Assembly: GCF_029760895.1 (NCBI RefSeq)
Contig: NZ_CP121679.1
Coordinates: 2,418,001-2,482,000, forward strand
Length of the DNA: 64,000 nucleotides
Direction of reading: 5' to 3'
Source of the DNA: Ancylobacter sp. WKF20
GTDB taxonomy: Bacteria > Pseudomonadota > Alphaproteobacteria > Rhizobiales > Xanthobacteraceae
The notes beneath the pieces are model-generated. The model ran no database searches and had not been told where the DNA came from. It was given only the letters and a program-made list of their open reading frames with translations. The position numbers and the translations under genes are program-made. Below, one piece after another: positions 34,921 through 44,794 of this stretch. How positions within the stretch are numbered: the stretch's first letter is position 1; every line of letters starts with the position of its first letter.

Positions 34921-35754
34921 ATGAGCGACAGGCGCCGCGTTATCCTCGGCAGCTGCGTCACCCGCGACGCGTGGAAACTGCCGGAGTTGGGATGCGTGCC
35001 CCCAACGCTCTATCTCGGCCGGACCTCGCTCGCCAGCGCCTCGCTGCCGGCGGGTGCGGCCAATCCGCTGGCGGCCCTGGTGGAGCGGATCACGCCGGGC
35101 GTGCCGGGCAAGACCTTCACCGTGCGCTCGCTCACCGCTGAACTCGGCAAGACCACCGTCGCGCAGATCGCGGCGGCCCGGCCGGACGTGCTGTACCTCG
35201 ACTTCATCGACGAACGCTTCGACCTGCTCGCCTGCGGCGCAGCGCTGGTGACGGAAAGTCTCGAGCTGATCGACAGCGGGGTCATGCATTTGCCGCCGCT
35301 GGCGCAGGCGCGCCGTGTCCCCCGCCTCTCGCACGAGGCGTGGGCGGCGTGGGAGGACGGCCTCCTGCGGCTGCGGCACGCCTTTGACACGGGAACGATT
35401 CCGGCCTGCCGGATCGTGCTCCACGCCTGCCTCTGGGCCGACACGTCGCTCACGGCGGAGGGCCCCCGCCCCCTCCCCGATGCGTGCGAGATCCTGCCCG
35501 GCCGCATCGTCTCGCGCGCGGCGCATAATGAGCTTCTGCACCGCATGCACGCGGCCTTCGCGGCGCGGTTTCCCGAGGCGGTGGTGATCGAGATTCCGGC
35601 GGCGCTGCGGGTCGCGGACGCCGCCCATCGCTGGGGCGCGGCGCCCTTCCACTTCATCCCGTCCTACTATGAGGCATTCGCGCGCGAGGCAGCCTGGCAG
35701 GGCGTTCCGCTCGGCGCGCGCGGCGCGGACAACAGCGGACGCCGCGACGGCTGA
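34921..35754 (+). CDS. DUF6270-domain protein
   Basis: This 277-residue protein opens with RRRVILGSCVTRDAW, the GSCVTRD hallmark of DUF6270, whose members often occur in polysaccharide clusters. The GSC(V/I)(S/T)RD motif resembles the nucleophile block of SGNH-type hydrolases, and a late HFIPSYYEAFA could supply the His. It is probably a glycan modification enzyme, but the reaction is unknown. It begins 1 bp after the glycosyltransferase gene. Confidence 0.72.
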   Translation: MSDRRRVILGSCVTRDAWKLPELGCVPPTLYLGRTSLASASLPAGAANPLAALVERITPGVPGKTFTVRSLTAELGKTTVAQIAAARPDVLYLDFIDERFDLLACGAALVTESLELIDSGVMHLPPLAQARRVPRLSHEAWAAWEDGLLRLRHAFDTGTIPACRIVLHACLWADTSLTAEGPRPLPDACEILPGRIVSRAAHNELLHRMHAAFAARFPEAVVIEIPAALRVADAAHRWGAAPFHFIPSYYEAFAREAAWQGVPLGARGADNSGRRDG

Positions 35755-35787
35755 ACGCAGGCTCAATCAACGGCCGAGGCGCAGCTC

Positions 35788-36546
35788 TCAGCCCGCGGCC
35801 AAGGTCGGCCAATGGGCGGCGTCGATGCCGGCGAGCGCCACCGCCGCGCGGGCATCCCGCGCGTACAATTCGCGCAGATGGGCGACATCGCGCGGCTCCG
35901 GCGCTCTGTGCGGCAAGGGGTTGGCGCGCTCGCGCAGGGGGGTGACCGGCGGAAAGGCGTCGATCCCGGCAAAGGCGGCGATGCGGGAAAGCGTGCCGGC
36001 GGGGTCACTCGCCAGCGCCCGCGATTCCAGAAACAGAAGCTGGGTGTCGGGGAACAGCAGAAGCGCGCGCCGCACCTGCCCGAGATAGAAGCCGCGCTCG
36101 ACATAGGACTGGTCGCGCCAGGCCGGCCCCAGCGGCGCGCCTTTGAGCCGCGCGCGCCCGACCGTGATGGCGTCGGAGAAGGACAGCGACTCGGTGCCGC
36201 GATGCACCTCCATCGACCAGTGCGACCAGGCCCGCTCGATCGGGTCGCGCAACAGCAGGATGATCCGCGCCGCCGGATTGTAGCGGCGGATGCGGGCAAG
36301 CGCCGGCGGCCAGAAGCTGCTGATCGGCGTCGCCTCGAACCGCATCACCCCCGCTCTAGCCGGCGGGTAGAACGCATGCAGCCGCTCATAGGGCGGGTCT
36401 TCCCAGGTGAGCGCCTCATCGTCGAAGAAATGCGTCTCCTTCACCGAGGGCGGAGCGAGGGCGGGATGCTGGCGCAGATAGGCGTCGAGGCTCGTCGTCC
36501 CCGCCTTCTGGACCCCGGCGACGAACATCCCGACCCGCTCGCTCAT
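35788..36546 (-). CDS. Sulfotransferase
   Basis: This 252-residue protein carries the 5'-PAPS binding loop GVQKAGTTSLDAYL at its N-terminus, ETHFFDDEAL, and the 3'-phosphate binding segment LLLRDPIERAWSHW. It should move a sulfate group from PAPS to a glycan or lipid. Its start overlaps the stop of a second sulfotransferase gene by 4 bp. Together with the convergent glycosyltransferase genes it suggests a sulfated cell-surface polymer. Confidence 0.9.
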   Translation of the reverse strand: MSERVGMFVAGVQKAGTTSLDAYLRQHPALAPPSVKETHFFDDEALTWEDPPYERLHAFYPPARAGVMRFEATPISSFWPPALARIRRYNPAARIILLLRDPIERAWSHWSMEVHRGTESLSFSDAITVGRARLKGAPLGPAWRDQSYVERGFYLGQVRRALLLFPDTQLLFLESRALASDPAGTLSRIAAFAGIDAFPPVTPLRERANPLPHRAPEPRDVAHLRELYARDARAAVALAGIDAAHWPTLAAG

Positions 36547-37499
36547 GGCGCGGGCGCGCGATGCAGCGCATCGAACAGTAGGGCGAGCGCCGCCCGGTCG
36601 CCCGCCGGGTCCGTGGAGGCCCAGAGCGGATTGGGGGTGGAGAGCCGCCGGTGCAGATACTCCGCCTCCAGCAGATCGCTCTCGCGGGTGGCGATGGCCA
36701 TTACCGCACGGGCGGCGGCGTCGATGCGGGCGTGCTGGGCGGCATCGTCCGCCCCGGCGAGCCCGGTGAGCGCCTCATGCAGCGCCTCCAAACGTGGGCC
36801 AAGGCGTGGGCCGAAGGTCTCCACCGCATCGAGCCCGCGATGATGGCGCAGCTCGGCCTTGAGCGGGGCGTCGGCGGGATCCTCCACGCGCCACGGGCCG
36901 GGCAGCGACCGGATGCGCGCCGCCGTGGCCCGCCAGTCCGCCATCATATCGGCATAGGCGACGGTGACACGCGGCAGGTCGCGGCTGTCGCGCTCGGCGG
37001 CGATGACATGGCGGGCCCAGAGGAAGCCGGCATAGGTCGCGGACATCGGATCGCGCCGGGCCAGCGAGGCAGCGACCTCGGAAGGGTGGCGCAGGGCCAG
37101 GACCACCGCGACCTCCAGGCCGAGCGCGCCGAGCACCTCGCGCGCTAGCGGCACGAAGCGGCACATGCGGGGATCCTTGATGAGCGCGAGCGGGGCGTCG
37201 GGGTAATCCTCCGCGATCACCTGCGCCATCTCCGCCAGCAGCGCGCGCGCCGCCTCCGCCGGTATGGCGCCCAGCGCAAAGGGCTTGAAATCGAACCAGG
37301 CACTGCCGCCCGCCGCCAACAGCCGATCATGAAGGGCGACGAGGGCAGCCGGCTCGAAATAGCCCTCGGGATTGTCCGGGCCCGGCGGGTTGAGGCGCAG
37401 TGGCAGGTCCGCACCCAGCTCGGCGAGCAGATGGGCCAGCGCGGAGGTGCCGCTGCGGTGCATTCCCAGCACGAGGCAGGCATAGCGTCGGTGCGGCAC
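36543..37499 (-). CDS. Sulfotransferase-family protein
   Basis: This 318-residue protein has the PAPS loop LVLGMHRSGTSALAHLL, then the downstream LIKDPRMCRFVPL and VVLALRHPSEVAASLARRD segments used for the 3'-phosphate. It resembles the group of long sulfotransferases in exopolysaccharide clusters. It is the first gene of the two-gene sulfotransferase operon and is divergent from the autotransporter gene. Confidence 0.88.
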   Translation of the reverse strand: MPHRRYACLVLGMHRSGTSALAHLLAELGADLPLRLNPPGPDNPEGYFEPAALVALHDRLLAAGGSAWFDFKPFALGAIPAEAARALLAEMAQVIAEDYPDAPLALIKDPRMCRFVPLAREVLGALGLEVAVVLALRHPSEVAASLARRDPMSATYAGFLWARHVIAAERDSRDLPRVTVAYADMMADWRATAARIRSLPGPWRVEDPADAPLKAELRHHRGLDAVETFGPRLGPRLEALHEALTGLAGADDAAQHARIDAAARAVMAIATRESDLLEAEYLHRRLSTPNPLWASTDPAGDRAALALLFDALHRAPAP

Positions 37500-37797
37500 G
37501 GCGAAATCCCCCGGCAGACGCAGCGCGCCGGCACGCGCTGCACTCGCCTCCTAGCATGACCGGACGACCGAGACAGCCGCTCCCTTGCCCGGCGGGAGGC
37601 AACGCGGCACCAAGGACAAGCGATCTGCCGCAGAGTTATCAAGCATCCGCGGCGGTCTTCCCATGCGACGAGGCCGGATACTTCAGTTACGTCCAAAAAT
37701 CGTCATTGATGAGATCCGCCCACCTGTAGTGAATTGCGCGCGTGCGGGGCAAAGGGAATCGCGCTCGCGCGGGCAGGATCGACAGGGGCGGGGCTTC

Positions 37798-39765
37798 ATG
37801 GTGAGGCATGTTACGGCGGGTGTTGTGGCGCTGATCGCCAGCACGAGCCTGAGCGGGGGCGCCTTGGGCCAGTCGATCTGGGATCCGGTCATCAGCAACT
37901 CGAACTGGTACGTCACCGTGCCGCAGATGCTGGCCTATGCCGCGCCCCCGGACAATTTCGCCAACCCGCTGCCGATCGGCGACCAGACGCTGTGGGCGAT
38001 CGGCCCCTCGGTGAATGGCGTGTTCACCGGGATCAGCACGGGCACGCTGGCGTTCGGCCCGGTCATCAGCACCTCGACCTTGACCATGCAGGGGACGGTG
38101 ACGCCGTCGGGAGAGGTGAGCATCGTCTTCACCTCGACCTCGGGCGGATCGAACACGATCGGCCTCGGCGTGATGCAGGAGGTCGGCGGCGTCATGACCA
38201 TGGAGATGCAGATGATCATCGGCAGCGACCCGATGGTCAGCCACTGGGCCAATATGGCGCCCTATGATCCCGCGACCTTCACCCCGCCAGCGCCTCAGGC
38301 GGTGCCGAGCAATCTCTCGCCGCAATGGGCGTGGAGCGAGGGGACGCCCTGGCGGATCGTCAGCCCCGATGCCTTCGGCACCAGCGCGCCGGGCACCTTC
38401 ATCATCACCGGCTACAAGAGCGGCTATTTCTGGGGCATTGGCCTCAGGCCCGACGGCACGCAGTTCACCCTGCTCGGCTCGATCACCCCGCAGGGGCGCG
38501 TGCTGTTCAACATCACCGACGCCAGCAGCCAGTTGCTGAGCCTCTATGGCGGCATCGAGGGCGATCCTTCCACCGCGCAGATGCTTCTCGGCACCTATGA
38601 TTCCTCGGCGCTGTTCACCGGCGACATCACCTTCACGCAGGTCGTGCGACCCTATCAGGAAACGGCGGAGGCGACCGGGACCGTCTCGGCGATCGGTGCC
38701 GCCGAGGTGCTGTACGCCGTGGCGGGCACACCGGACGGTCTGATCGGGGCGATGGCGCCGGTCACCAGCGTGCTCAACAACCTCTCGGGCAGCGCGCTGT
38801 CGGGGGCGCTGAGCCAGACCGTGCCGGTGCTCTCCGGCGCGGCGGCGCAGGCCACCGCCAACACCCAGCGCATGATCGGGCAGGTGGTGGCCGACCGGCT
38901 CGCCGATGTCGACGCCGCACCCGACAGCCAGGTCTGGGTGCAGCCGCTCGGGGGCGCCGGCCGCCAGAACGCGGTGGACGGCGTGCCCGGCTACACGATG
39001 AGCGGCGGCGGTTTCGCCACCGGCGCCGACCGCGTCTTCGGCTCGGCGACGCGCCTCGGGGCACTGTTCGCCTTCGCCTCGACCTCGCTGGAGGCGAGCA
39101 CCGACATCGATACGGCGAGCCTCGCGGAAGGCTCCGCCGACCTTCAGTCCTATGTGTTCGGGCTCTATGGCGCGCATGAGCTGAGCCCCGGCCTCAACCT
39201 CACCTTCGCCGCCAATGCCGGGGTGGTGGACACCTCGACCAGCCGCAGCATCGCCTTCATGGGGAGCGTCGCGGAGGCGAGCTATCAGAGCCTCGTGCTC
39301 GGGCTCGGGGCCGGGCTGCACAAGGCCTATGCGGTTTCCGACGCGCTGACGCTGACGCCCGGCGTGCGGCTGGATTACATGACCGTGAGTTCCGGCAGCT
39401 ATGACGAGAGCGGCGCGGGCCCGCTCGACCTCTCCGTCGATTCCGACGCCTATCAGGAGCTGATCCTCAGTGCCGAGCTGGCGCTGCGCTACCGGCTGAC
39501 GGACAGCCTCGACCTCACCGCCCGCGGCTCGGCCGGCTACAACACGCTGGACACGGCGAGCGCGGTGACGGCGAGCTTCGCCGGCGGCGGCGATCCCTTC
39601 GTCACCACTGGCCCGAACGTGTCGCGCTGGCTGTTCACCGGCGGCGTCGGCCTTGCCTCTCCGGTGACGGAGAATTTCAGCCTCGGCATCAATTACGACA
39701 TGCAGGCCAGCCCCTCCGGCTATCTCAACCAGATCGGCTCGGTCCGCCTGAAGGTCCGGCTTTAA
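37798..39765 (+). CDS. Autotransporter-domain outer-membrane protein
   Basis: I start at the ATG at 37798, which opens a signal peptide (HVTAGVVALIASTSLSGGA, cleavage near ALGQS), giving 655 residues. The passenger (about 30-350) is rich in Gly, Thr and Ser without Cys. The C-terminal 280 residues are an autotransporter beta-barrel (QVWVQPLGGAGRQNAVDG at its start, alternating-residue strands, ending SVRLKVRL). It should be displayed on or released from the cell surface. It lies beside the glycan cluster, so the passenger may be glycosylated. Confidence 0.85.
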   Translation: MVRHVTAGVVALIASTSLSGGALGQSIWDPVISNSNWYVTVPQMLAYAAPPDNFANPLPIGDQTLWAIGPSVNGVFTGISTGTLAFGPVISTSTLTMQGTVTPSGEVSIVFTSTSGGSNTIGLGVMQEVGGVMTMEMQMIIGSDPMVSHWANMAPYDPATFTPPAPQAVPSNLSPQWAWSEGTPWRIVSPDAFGTSAPGTFIITGYKSGYFWGIGLRPDGTQFTLLGSITPQGRVLFNITDASSQLLSLYGGIEGDPSTAQMLLGTYDSSALFTGDITFTQVVRPYQETAEATGTVSAIGAAEVLYAVAGTPDGLIGAMAPVTSVLNNLSGSALSGALSQTVPVLSGAAAQATANTQRMIGQVVADRLADVDAAPDSQVWVQPLGGAGRQNAVDGVPGYTMSGGGFATGADRVFGSATRLGALFAFASTSLEASTDIDTASLAEGSADLQSYVFGLYGAHELSPGLNLTFAANAGVVDTSTSRSIAFMGSVAEASYQSLVLGLGAGLHKAYAVSDALTLTPGVRLDYMTVSSGSYDESGAGPLDLSVDSDAYQELILSAELALRYRLTDSLDLTARGSAGYNTLDTASAVTASFAGGGDPFVTTGPNVSRWLFTGGVGLASPVTENFSLGINYDMQASPSGYLNQIGSVRLKVRL

Positions 39766-39843
39766 GCGTCTTCCACAGGGGGGATCCCCGGGTCACGCCC
39801 GGGGATGAGGCGGCAGGAGAGCCGAAGGACGTGCGTCCCCGGC

Positions 39844-41685
39844 TCAGTCTTCCATCGCCTCCAGCTCACCGATCATGCGCTCGATGAGGGTGAGGCCGGT
39901 CTGCCAGAAGGCCGGGTCGCGGGCGTCGAGGCCGAAGGGCTTCAAGAGCTCCGAATGATGCTTGGTGCCACCGGCCGCCAGCATGGAAAGGTAACGCTCG
40001 GCAAAGCCGTCCGTCGCGTTCTCGTAAACCGCGTAGAGCGAGTTCACCAGGCAGTCGCCGAACGCATAGGCGTAGACATAGAACGGCGAATGGATGAAGT
40101 GGCCGATATAGACCCAGTAATTCTCATAGCCGGGCCCGAGATGGATGGCATCGCCCAGGCTCTCGCTCTGCACCTCCATCCAGATCTCGCTGATGCGGTC
40201 GGCGGTCAGCTCGCCATTCTTGCGCTCGGTGTGGATGCGGCGCTCGAAGGTGTAGAAGGCGATCTGCCGCACCACGGTGTTGATCATGTCCTCCACCTTC
40301 GAGGCCAGCATCGCCTTGCGGGCGCGGGCATCGGGGGCGGCGGCGAGCAGGCGCTGGAAGGTCAGCATCTCGCCGAACACCGAGGCGGTCTCGGCCAGCG
40401 TCAGCGGGGTCGGCGCCATCAGCGCGCCATTGGGGGCGGCGAGCACCTGATGCACGCCATGGCCAAGCTCATGGGCGAGCGTCATCACGTCGCGCGGCTT
40501 GCCGAGATAGTTCACGAGCACATAGGGGTGCGCCGACGGCACGGTCGGGTGCGCGAAGGCGCCGGTCGCCTTGCCCGGCCGCACGCCGGCGTCGATCCAG
40601 CGCTTGTCGAAGAAGGTGCGGGCGATGTCCGCCATGCGCGGGGAGAAGGTGGAATAGGCGCCGAGCACCGTGTCGCGGGCCTCGTCCCAGGCGATGGTGC
40701 GGGTCTCGACCTTGGGCAGCGGGGCGTTGCGGTCCCAATATTCCAGCTTGTCCTTGCCGAACCACTTGGCCTTCAGCCGGTAATAGCGGTGGGCGAGCTT
40801 GGGGTAAGCGGCGTGGACGGAGGAGACCAGCGCGTCCACGACTTCACGCTCGACGCGGTTGGCGAGGTGGCGGGAGTCGGCGATGTCCTCGAAGCCGCGC
40901 CAGCGGTCGGAGATTTCCTTGTCCTTGGCCAGCGTGTTGGTGACAAGGGTGAACAGCCGCACATTCTCGCGGAACACCTTAGCGAGGGCGTTCGCGCCAT
41001 CGCGGCGCTTTTCCTCATCCGTTTCGGCGAGGAAGTTCAGCGTCTGCTCCAGCGGCAGGATCTCGCCGCGCACCTCGAAACGCAGGCCCGCGATGGTCTC
41101 GTCGAACAGCCGGTTCCACGCGCTGCGGCTGGAAACGCCCTTCTCATGGAAGAGCTGCTCGATGCGGTCGTCGAGCTGGTAGGGCTTTTCCGCCCGCACA
41201 TCCTCGATCCACGGGCGGTACTTGCCGAAGGCGGGAGCAATGAGCGCGGCTTCCATCTTCGCGTCATCCAGCCGGTTCAGCTCCAGCGTGAAGAACAGCA
41301 GATGGGTGGAGGCGTTGGTCAGCTTCTCCTGCACGTCGCCATAGAACTTGGCGCGTACCGGATCGGTGGTGTCACCGGAATAGATCAGGCCCGCATAGGA
41401 ATAGAGCCGGCCGAGCAGATCCTCGATCGCTTCGTAGCGGGCGACGACCAGTGCCATCTGCTCGCCCGCGTCGGTGCCGTCGAGAATGGCGGCGAGCTTG
41501 CCCTTATAAGCCTCCTCGAAGGCCGTGCAGTCAGCGTCGGCGCGTTCGAGGTCGGCTTTCAGCTCGGGCGATTCCATGCCGGGATAGAGGTCGCTGAGAT
41601 CCCATTGCGGCAGCGCGCCAAGCGCGGCGGAGGCGACAGGCATGTCGGGCGAACGGGGCACGAGGCCAAAGGCGGGCGGCAGCAT
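39844..41685 (-). CDS. pepF: M3-family oligoendopeptidase F
   Basis: I choose the ATG at 41685 (GGAG 5 nt upstream), giving 613 residues; the open frame extends 36 codons further without similarity. The zinc motif HELGHGVHQ and the downstream Glu in TPLTLAETASVFGE are the M3 active site. The N-terminal LPQWDLSDLYPGMESPEL is typical of alphaproteobacterial PepF. It degrades short peptides in the cytoplasm. Confidence 0.93.
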   Translation of the reverse strand: MLPPAFGLVPRSPDMPVASAALGALPQWDLSDLYPGMESPELKADLERADADCTAFEEAYKGKLAAILDGTDAGEQMALVVARYEAIEDLLGRLYSYAGLIYSGDTTDPVRAKFYGDVQEKLTNASTHLLFFTLELNRLDDAKMEAALIAPAFGKYRPWIEDVRAEKPYQLDDRIEQLFHEKGVSSRSAWNRLFDETIAGLRFEVRGEILPLEQTLNFLAETDEEKRRDGANALAKVFRENVRLFTLVTNTLAKDKEISDRWRGFEDIADSRHLANRVEREVVDALVSSVHAAYPKLAHRYYRLKAKWFGKDKLEYWDRNAPLPKVETRTIAWDEARDTVLGAYSTFSPRMADIARTFFDKRWIDAGVRPGKATGAFAHPTVPSAHPYVLVNYLGKPRDVMTLAHELGHGVHQVLAAPNGALMAPTPLTLAETASVFGEMLTFQRLLAAAPDARARKAMLASKVEDMINTVVRQIAFYTFERRIHTERKNGELTADRISEIWMEVQSESLGDAIHLGPGYENYWVYIGHFIHSPFYVYAYAFGDCLVNSLYAVYENATDGFAERYLSMLAAGGTKHHSELLKPFGLDARDPAFWQTGLTLIERMIGELEAMED

Positions 41686-41889
41686 GGTCACTCCAGGCAA
41701 GGCGCAAGTTGCGGGGCGCAACGTTGCTCGGCACAACATTGGCGGGGAAAAATCCTGTCGGCACAGATAACGTGCCTCGTCACGCGCTATCAATCCACCC
41801 CACGCCCATGCGTTCCCGCTTCACATGCTTGCGGGGGCCGGCAGGCAGCGGCATTTTGGCACCGTTGCCGGGCGTGAGCGGGGATCAGG

Positions 41890-42624
41890 ATGAGCGGTGG
41901 ATGGATGAAAACGGGGTTGGCGGTCCTGGCGGCGCTCGCTCTGGGTGTAACCGCCCTGCCCGCCGACGCGGCGCCCAAGCGCATCGTCATCGTGCGTCAC
42001 GGCGAAAAGCTCTCGCCCGCCAGCCTGTGCGGTCTCGGTAAGGAGCGGGCGCAGGCGCTGGCGGATCAGTATCTGTCGCCCACCGATCCGATGAGCCTGA
42101 TCGCCAAGGATCCGCCGGCGGCCATTCTCGCCATCACCCTGCACACGCTGGAGACCGCGCGGCCGATCGCCAAGGCCTGGGGCATGGAGATCGCCACCAA
42201 CAAGCTGATGCTGACGCCGATCCATAACAACCGGCACGACAATGCGCTGATCAACACGCAGAATCGCAAGGTGGTAGCCGACCTCCTGGAGAATCCGCGC
42301 TGGCACGGCACCACGGTGGTGATGGTGTGGGAGCATTTCCACATCGCCAGCGAGGCGCTGGAGAAGGAGTTCGCTGGCGAGCAGGTGACACTGCGCCAGT
42401 TGCTCAAGCTCGACCAGGTGAAGGGCGTGCCCGGCGGGGTGCCGAAGACCTGGCCGGATGACAACTATAATTTCTTCTGGATACTGGACTATGACAGCCC
42501 GACCGCGACCATACCGTCGCGGTTTCATATGGTGCGGCAATATTTCAAGCCGCCGCACGATAATTTACCCTCCAACGACTGGGGAGCGCCCGAGGGCAGG
42601 CCCGCCAATTCCGGCTGCACCTGA
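41890..42624 (+). CDS. Secreted histidine-phosphatase-family protein
   Basis: This 244-residue protein has a signal peptide (MKTGLAVLAALALGVTALPADA, from the second Met at 41905) and starts its mature part with the RHG motif IVIVRHGEK of the histidine phosphatase superfamily. A later MVWEHFHIA supplies the second catalytic His area. It probably hydrolyses a phosphate ester in the periplasm, but parts of the usual core are altered and the function could be non-enzymatic. Start either 41890 or 41905. Confidence 0.78.
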   Translation: MSGGWMKTGLAVLAALALGVTALPADAAPKRIVIVRHGEKLSPASLCGLGKERAQALADQYLSPTDPMSLIAKDPPAAILAITLHTLETARPIAKAWGMEIATNKLMLTPIHNNRHDNALINTQNRKVVADLLENPRWHGTTVVMVWEHFHIASEALEKEFAGEQVTLRQLLKLDQVKGVPGGVPKTWPDDNYNFFWILDYDSPTATIPSRFHMVRQYFKPPHDNLPSNDWGAPEGRPANSGCT

Positions 42625-42666
42625 TCCCCGGACCCCCCCCGGTTCGTCATTGTCGGACGCCGCGCG

Positions 42667-42942
42667 TCAGTCGAAGGCGCGCTTGACCTGCTGGCCGGGC
42701 GAGTTCTTGCCCTGATAGAGCGGCCCGAACAGCGGCTGGTAGATCGGGCGATGCGCGTTCTGGCGCACCTGCTGGCGGCGCACGCGCTCACGTTCGCGCA
42801 CATCGCGCTGCTCATAGCTGCCAATCGCCGGCAGCGGCTTGGTCGTGGTGGTGGTGGCATGGGCCGGCGTGCTGACCGGAACCATGAAGGCCGCCGCGAG
42901 CACGGCAGCACCGGCTGTGATGGCGATAGTCTTCGAGTTCAT
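42667..42942 (-). CDS. Small secreted basic protein of unknown function
   Basis: The ATG at 42942 follows GGGAGG by 5 nt and opens a 91-residue protein with a clear signal peptide (AITAGAAVLAAAFMVPVSTPAHA). The mature part is Arg/Gln-rich (RERERVRRQQVRQNAHRP), then YQPLFGPLYQGKNSP. I do not recognise a family. It may be an exported nucleic-acid or envelope-binding protein; this is a guess. Confidence 0.7.
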   Translation of the reverse strand: MNSKTIAITAGAAVLAAAFMVPVSTPAHATTTTTKPLPAIGSYEQRDVRERERVRRQQVRQNAHRPIYQPLFGPLYQGKNSPGQQVKRAFD

Positions 42943-43123
42943 GACTGCCTCCCGTTGAAGTGGAATTGCAGTCTCAACGAAGAAATCGGCAAAGAGTTTC
43001 ATCGCCGCGATTTTCGACAGCGGCGGCCCGACGCAGCCTGTCAAGCGCGGGAGGCGGAACGGGCATGCGCGCTACGCATTAGCTCGGCGCTGGGTCAGCC
43101 CCAGCGCAACCGGGAGACAGTTC

Positions 43124-43381
43124 ATGACGGAAGCCGCCCCCTCCTCCGCGCTCATTCCCCCGCTCACGCTGCGCGATGGCGACACGCTGGTGGAGATCGC
43201 CTCGCTCGACGCGGCGCTGCTCTTCGCCGAGACGCATCCGCTTCACGAGGGCGACTATGAGGGCATGATCCGCCGGCTGCAGAGCGCGCACGAGACCGCG
43301 GACCGCATCGAGGCCAGCAACGCCTTCAAATGGTGGGCCGAATCGAACGGCATTCTCGTGGAGGCAGGCCTGCCGGAATAG
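43124..43381 (+). CDS. Small hypothetical protein, DUF982-like
   Basis: This 85-residue protein follows GGGAGA by 6 nt. The pattern (a Gly-Asp-rich first strand, ASLDAALLFAETHPL, GDYEGMIRRLQSA, then ASNAFKWWAESNGILVEAG) resembles the DUF982 family of rhizobial small cytoplasmic proteins. Role unknown. It converges with the RgpF-like gene. Confidence 0.7.
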   Translation: MTEAAPSSALIPPLTLRDGDTLVEIASLDAALLFAETHPLHEGDYEGMIRRLQSAHETADRIEASNAFKWWAESNGILVEAGLPE

Positions 43382-43388
43382 CCGGCAC

Positions 43389-44480
43389 TCACACCGACTC
43401 AGCCGGCTCGCTGTCCTCCGGCCGGGCGGCGGCGATCTCGGCCTGGATCACCGGGTCGAGCCGCTCCAGCAGCCCGAAACGCACCAGCTCCGCATGTTGG
43501 GCCTCGATGCGCTTCTTGAGGAAGGCGAGCCGCATGTCCATCAGCAGCACCGGATGGGCGTGGACGGTGGAGGCGAAAAGCTCGTGATTCGCCACGCGCG
43601 GGGCGAGGTCGTCGCGCAGCGCGCGGGCTGAATCGCCCGCCGCGAGCCGCGCCGCCATGGCGTTATAATCCTTGGGCGCGACGCCGCTCTGATGGGTGAA
43701 GATCGCCCGCAGCGTCGCCTCGTCCTCGATCCGGGCGAGGCTGTCGGCGAGTTCGCTCCAATGGGTAAGCGCGCTCACCTTGAAGCCGCGCTGCTTGAAG
43801 TGGCGCGAGACGAAGCGCTCGAAGCGATGGACGACCAGATATTTGTCGTCGACCAGCGGCATCTCCCGCCAGTAGCGGGCGAAGTCGGGGTGGGCGATCA
43901 GCCGGCCGGAGAAGCGGAAGAAATAGGACTGGATGTACTCATGATCCGGCGACGGCTTGCCGGCATTGCCCATGAGCAGCCCGACCACATCCGCCTCATT
44001 GGCGCGCAGGCGCTCCATCGCGTCGCTGTCGCGGGCAAGCGGAAACCAGATGCTGTCATTGAGGACATAGAGGGCGTCTAGCTTTCCGCCGCGCTCAAGC
44101 AGCGTCATCACGCCCTCGCGGTAGCCGCCGAAATCGTAGCCGACATTGGGCCGCTCGATGACGAGATGGCTGCGGGCGGCCAGCCGCGCGCGGTCTGCCG
44201 GGGTCAGCTTGGTGTTCGACACGACGACGGTGGAGACGCCGTGGTCGGCGAAATAGTCGAGCGTGAGAAAGGTCGAGGCGATGAGGCCGGCGGGCTGATA
44301 GATCAGCAGCACCGCCATTTCCGGCCGCGCGGGCTGCGCACCCTCGGTCACGGTGAGGCGGGAGGCGCGCTGGCGATCATAGGTCCAGCGGCGCAGGCGC
44401 CCACGGAAATACCAGGGCAGCGCATTGGCCTTGCGGCCCAGCCGGATCGCCTCGCGCTTCAGTTTCCAGAGGGGAATCAT
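43389..44480 (-). CDS. Rhamnan synthesis F (RgpF)-family glycosyltransferase
   Basis: This 363-residue protein matches the RgpF pattern: LLIYQPAGLIASTFLTLDYFADHG, then IERPNVGYDFGGYREG and YVLNDSIWFPL. This family adds side sugars in rhamnose-containing cell-surface polysaccharides. The N-terminal 60 residues are basic. It is a paralogue of the first domain of the 855-residue glycosyltransferase about 10 kb upstream but stands alone here, next to tRNA-Val. Confidence 0.85.
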   Translation of the reverse strand: MIPLWKLKREAIRLGRKANALPWYFRGRLRRWTYDRQRASRLTVTEGAQPARPEMAVLLIYQPAGLIASTFLTLDYFADHGVSTVVVSNTKLTPADRARLAARSHLVIERPNVGYDFGGYREGVMTLLERGGKLDALYVLNDSIWFPLARDSDAMERLRANEADVVGLLMGNAGKPSPDHEYIQSYFFRFSGRLIAHPDFARYWREMPLVDDKYLVVHRFERFVSRHFKQRGFKVSALTHWSELADSLARIEDEATLRAIFTHQSGVAPKDYNAMAARLAAGDSARALRDDLAPRVANHELFASTVHAHPVLLMDMRLAFLKKRIEAQHAELVRFGLLERLDPVIQAEIAAARPEDSEPAESV

Positions 44481-44566
44481 GCCCGCGCCACCAAGGAAAA
44501 CAGGTCCTGCCCTGTAAGGGACACCCGGGCGGGCCTTTGGTCTCGCGGAGGGGAGGTTTTACGGAA

Positions 44567-44641
44567 TGGTGGGCGCGACAGGGATTGAACCTGTGACCCC
44601 CTCGATGTCAACGAGGTGCTCTCCCGCTGAGCTACGCGCCC
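44567..44641 (-). tRNA. tRNA-Val (anticodon GAC), CCA encoded
   Basis: On the minus strand the sequence folds into a standard 72-nt cloverleaf plus genomic CCA: acceptor stem GGGCGCG/CGCGCCC, D-arm GCTC/GAGC, anticodon arm CCTCG-TTGACAT-CGAGG with anticodon GAC (valine, GUC/GUU codons), a T-arm with TTCAATC, discriminator A. It sits between the RgpF-like gene and cpdR. Confidence 0.97.
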
Positions 44642-44794
44642 ATTCCGTGGTCTCTTGCGAGCGGGGCTTCCCTATATCCATTCGCCCCGGCCTGTGCAAG
44701 CGGTCCTGCAAACGGTCGTGGCGGGGATGTGGATAGTTCCGCTCACCCCACCCGCTCCCGCAGGTTTCAGGCCGCCAGCATCATGCCGCCAGCA

